5,873 bases of DNA, taken from positions 1 to 5,873 of the forward strand of contig NZ_JACUUA010000197.1 of the NCBI RefSeq assembly GCF_014859565.1, written 5' to 3'. Numbering within the stretch: the stretch's first letter is position 1; each line of letters begins with the position of its first letter. Below the pieces are notes generated by a model that was given only the letters and a program-made list of their open reading frames with translations, made no database searches and was not told where the DNA came from. Below are positions 5,644 to 5,873 of the stretch, piece by piece. The DNA is from Marinospirillum sp. GTDB lineage: Bacteria > Pseudomonadota > Gammaproteobacteria > Pseudomonadales > Halomonadaceae. The position numbers and the translations under genes are program-made.

Positions 5644-5873
5644 ATGCACCCCGATCAAACTCTTCTGCTCGCAATTACGGGCATGTCCCCTGCTGTCGTT
5701 ACTGAAACCCTGTATGCAATGGATCGCAAGGGGCAGCAATGGCCAAGTGCTATCAAGATCATCACCACCTCAGTGGGCAAGAAAAAAGCCTGCGAAGGCT
5801 TATTGGAGGAAGGGTATTTGAATGCGCTTTGTGCCGAACTAGTTAGTGCCCATCCAGAAACACGTATTTTCAT
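5644..5873 (+). CDS. csm6: CARF-domain CRISPR ancillary protein, NE0113/Csm6-like (partial, C-terminus beyond right edge)
   Basis: The reading frame is open from ATG 5644 to the window end, giving 76 complete codons. The start has AAGGAG with a 6-base gap. Residues 7-24 (LLLAITGMSPAVVTETLY) match the N-terminal strand, loop and helix of the NE0113-type CARF family, which current databases name a Csm6-type CRISPR ring nuclease. WPSAIKIITTSVG (34-46) then gives the second strand and the TT-G loop of the ligand pocket. CARF domains bind cyclic oligoadenylate made by Cas10 and control an attached effector such as a HEPN RNase, or cleave the ring themselves. The C-terminal half is not visible, so I cannot say whether an effector domain is present; the symbol is therefore provisional. 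Its divergence from csx16 supports a type III locus. Confidence 0.8.
   Translation, partial: MHPDQTLLLAITGMSPAVVTETLYAMDRKGQQWPSAIKIITTSVGKKKACEGLLEEGYLNALCAELVSAHPETRIF

Noticed and set aside
5472..5705. Plus-strand open frame of 77 codons across the divergent region
   Set aside because: It spans the operator/promoter region and enters the CARF gene in another frame, whereas the CARF frame has a good binding site and family motif.
5655..5873. Minus-strand open frame of 72 codons at the right edge
   Set aside because: It is antisense to the CARF gene, which carries the recognisable motif.

Overview
The window looks like the ancillary and adaptation end of a type III CRISPR-Cas locus from a proteobacterium, probably a gamma- or betaproteobacterium. 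The signs are near-even base composition, GAGG/GGAGG ribosome binding sites and the protein families present. Eight genes run leftward on the minus strand and one partial gene runs rightward from the right edge. No CRISPR array, Cas10 or Cas7/Cas5 effector gene lies inside the window, so the type III assignment rests on the ancillary genes.

In transcription order on the minus strand the genes are csx16 (5473-5180), an unrecognised 89-residue protein (5085-4816), an LRAT/NlpC-like cysteine acyltransferase-fold protein with an Ala/Gly-rich C-terminus (4688-3957), a TerY-like vWA protein (3912-3154), a protein kinase (3059-2064), a PP2C-type phosphatase (2043-940), cas2 (947-666) and a partial cas1 (642 to the left edge). 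Diverging from csx16 is a partial CARF-domain gene of the NE0113/Csm6-like family (5644 to the right edge), separated from it by a 170-base shared regulatory region.

The most interesting part is the phospho-signalling cassette of vWA, kinase and PP2C. It matches the TerY-P triad known from Ter-type stress systems, and here it sits between cyclic-oligoadenylate genes (csx16, CARF) and the spacer-acquisition genes. The phosphatase gene overlaps cas2 by 8 bases, so the triad seems built into the cas operon. A plausible but unproven model has three parts. The CARF protein and Csx16 read or clear the cyclic-oligoadenylate alarm. The kinase, phosphatase and vWA module sets a phosphorylation state. 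The LRAT-like protein acts as a lipid- or membrane-directed effector.

A 14-base element, GCTCACAAGTTTGT, occurs in both main intergenic regions: between csx16 and the CARF gene, where a second arm forms an inverted repeat, and upstream of the LRAT-like gene. It is a candidate operator that would coordinate the two sides of the locus. No stretch longer than 300 bases lacks a gene.
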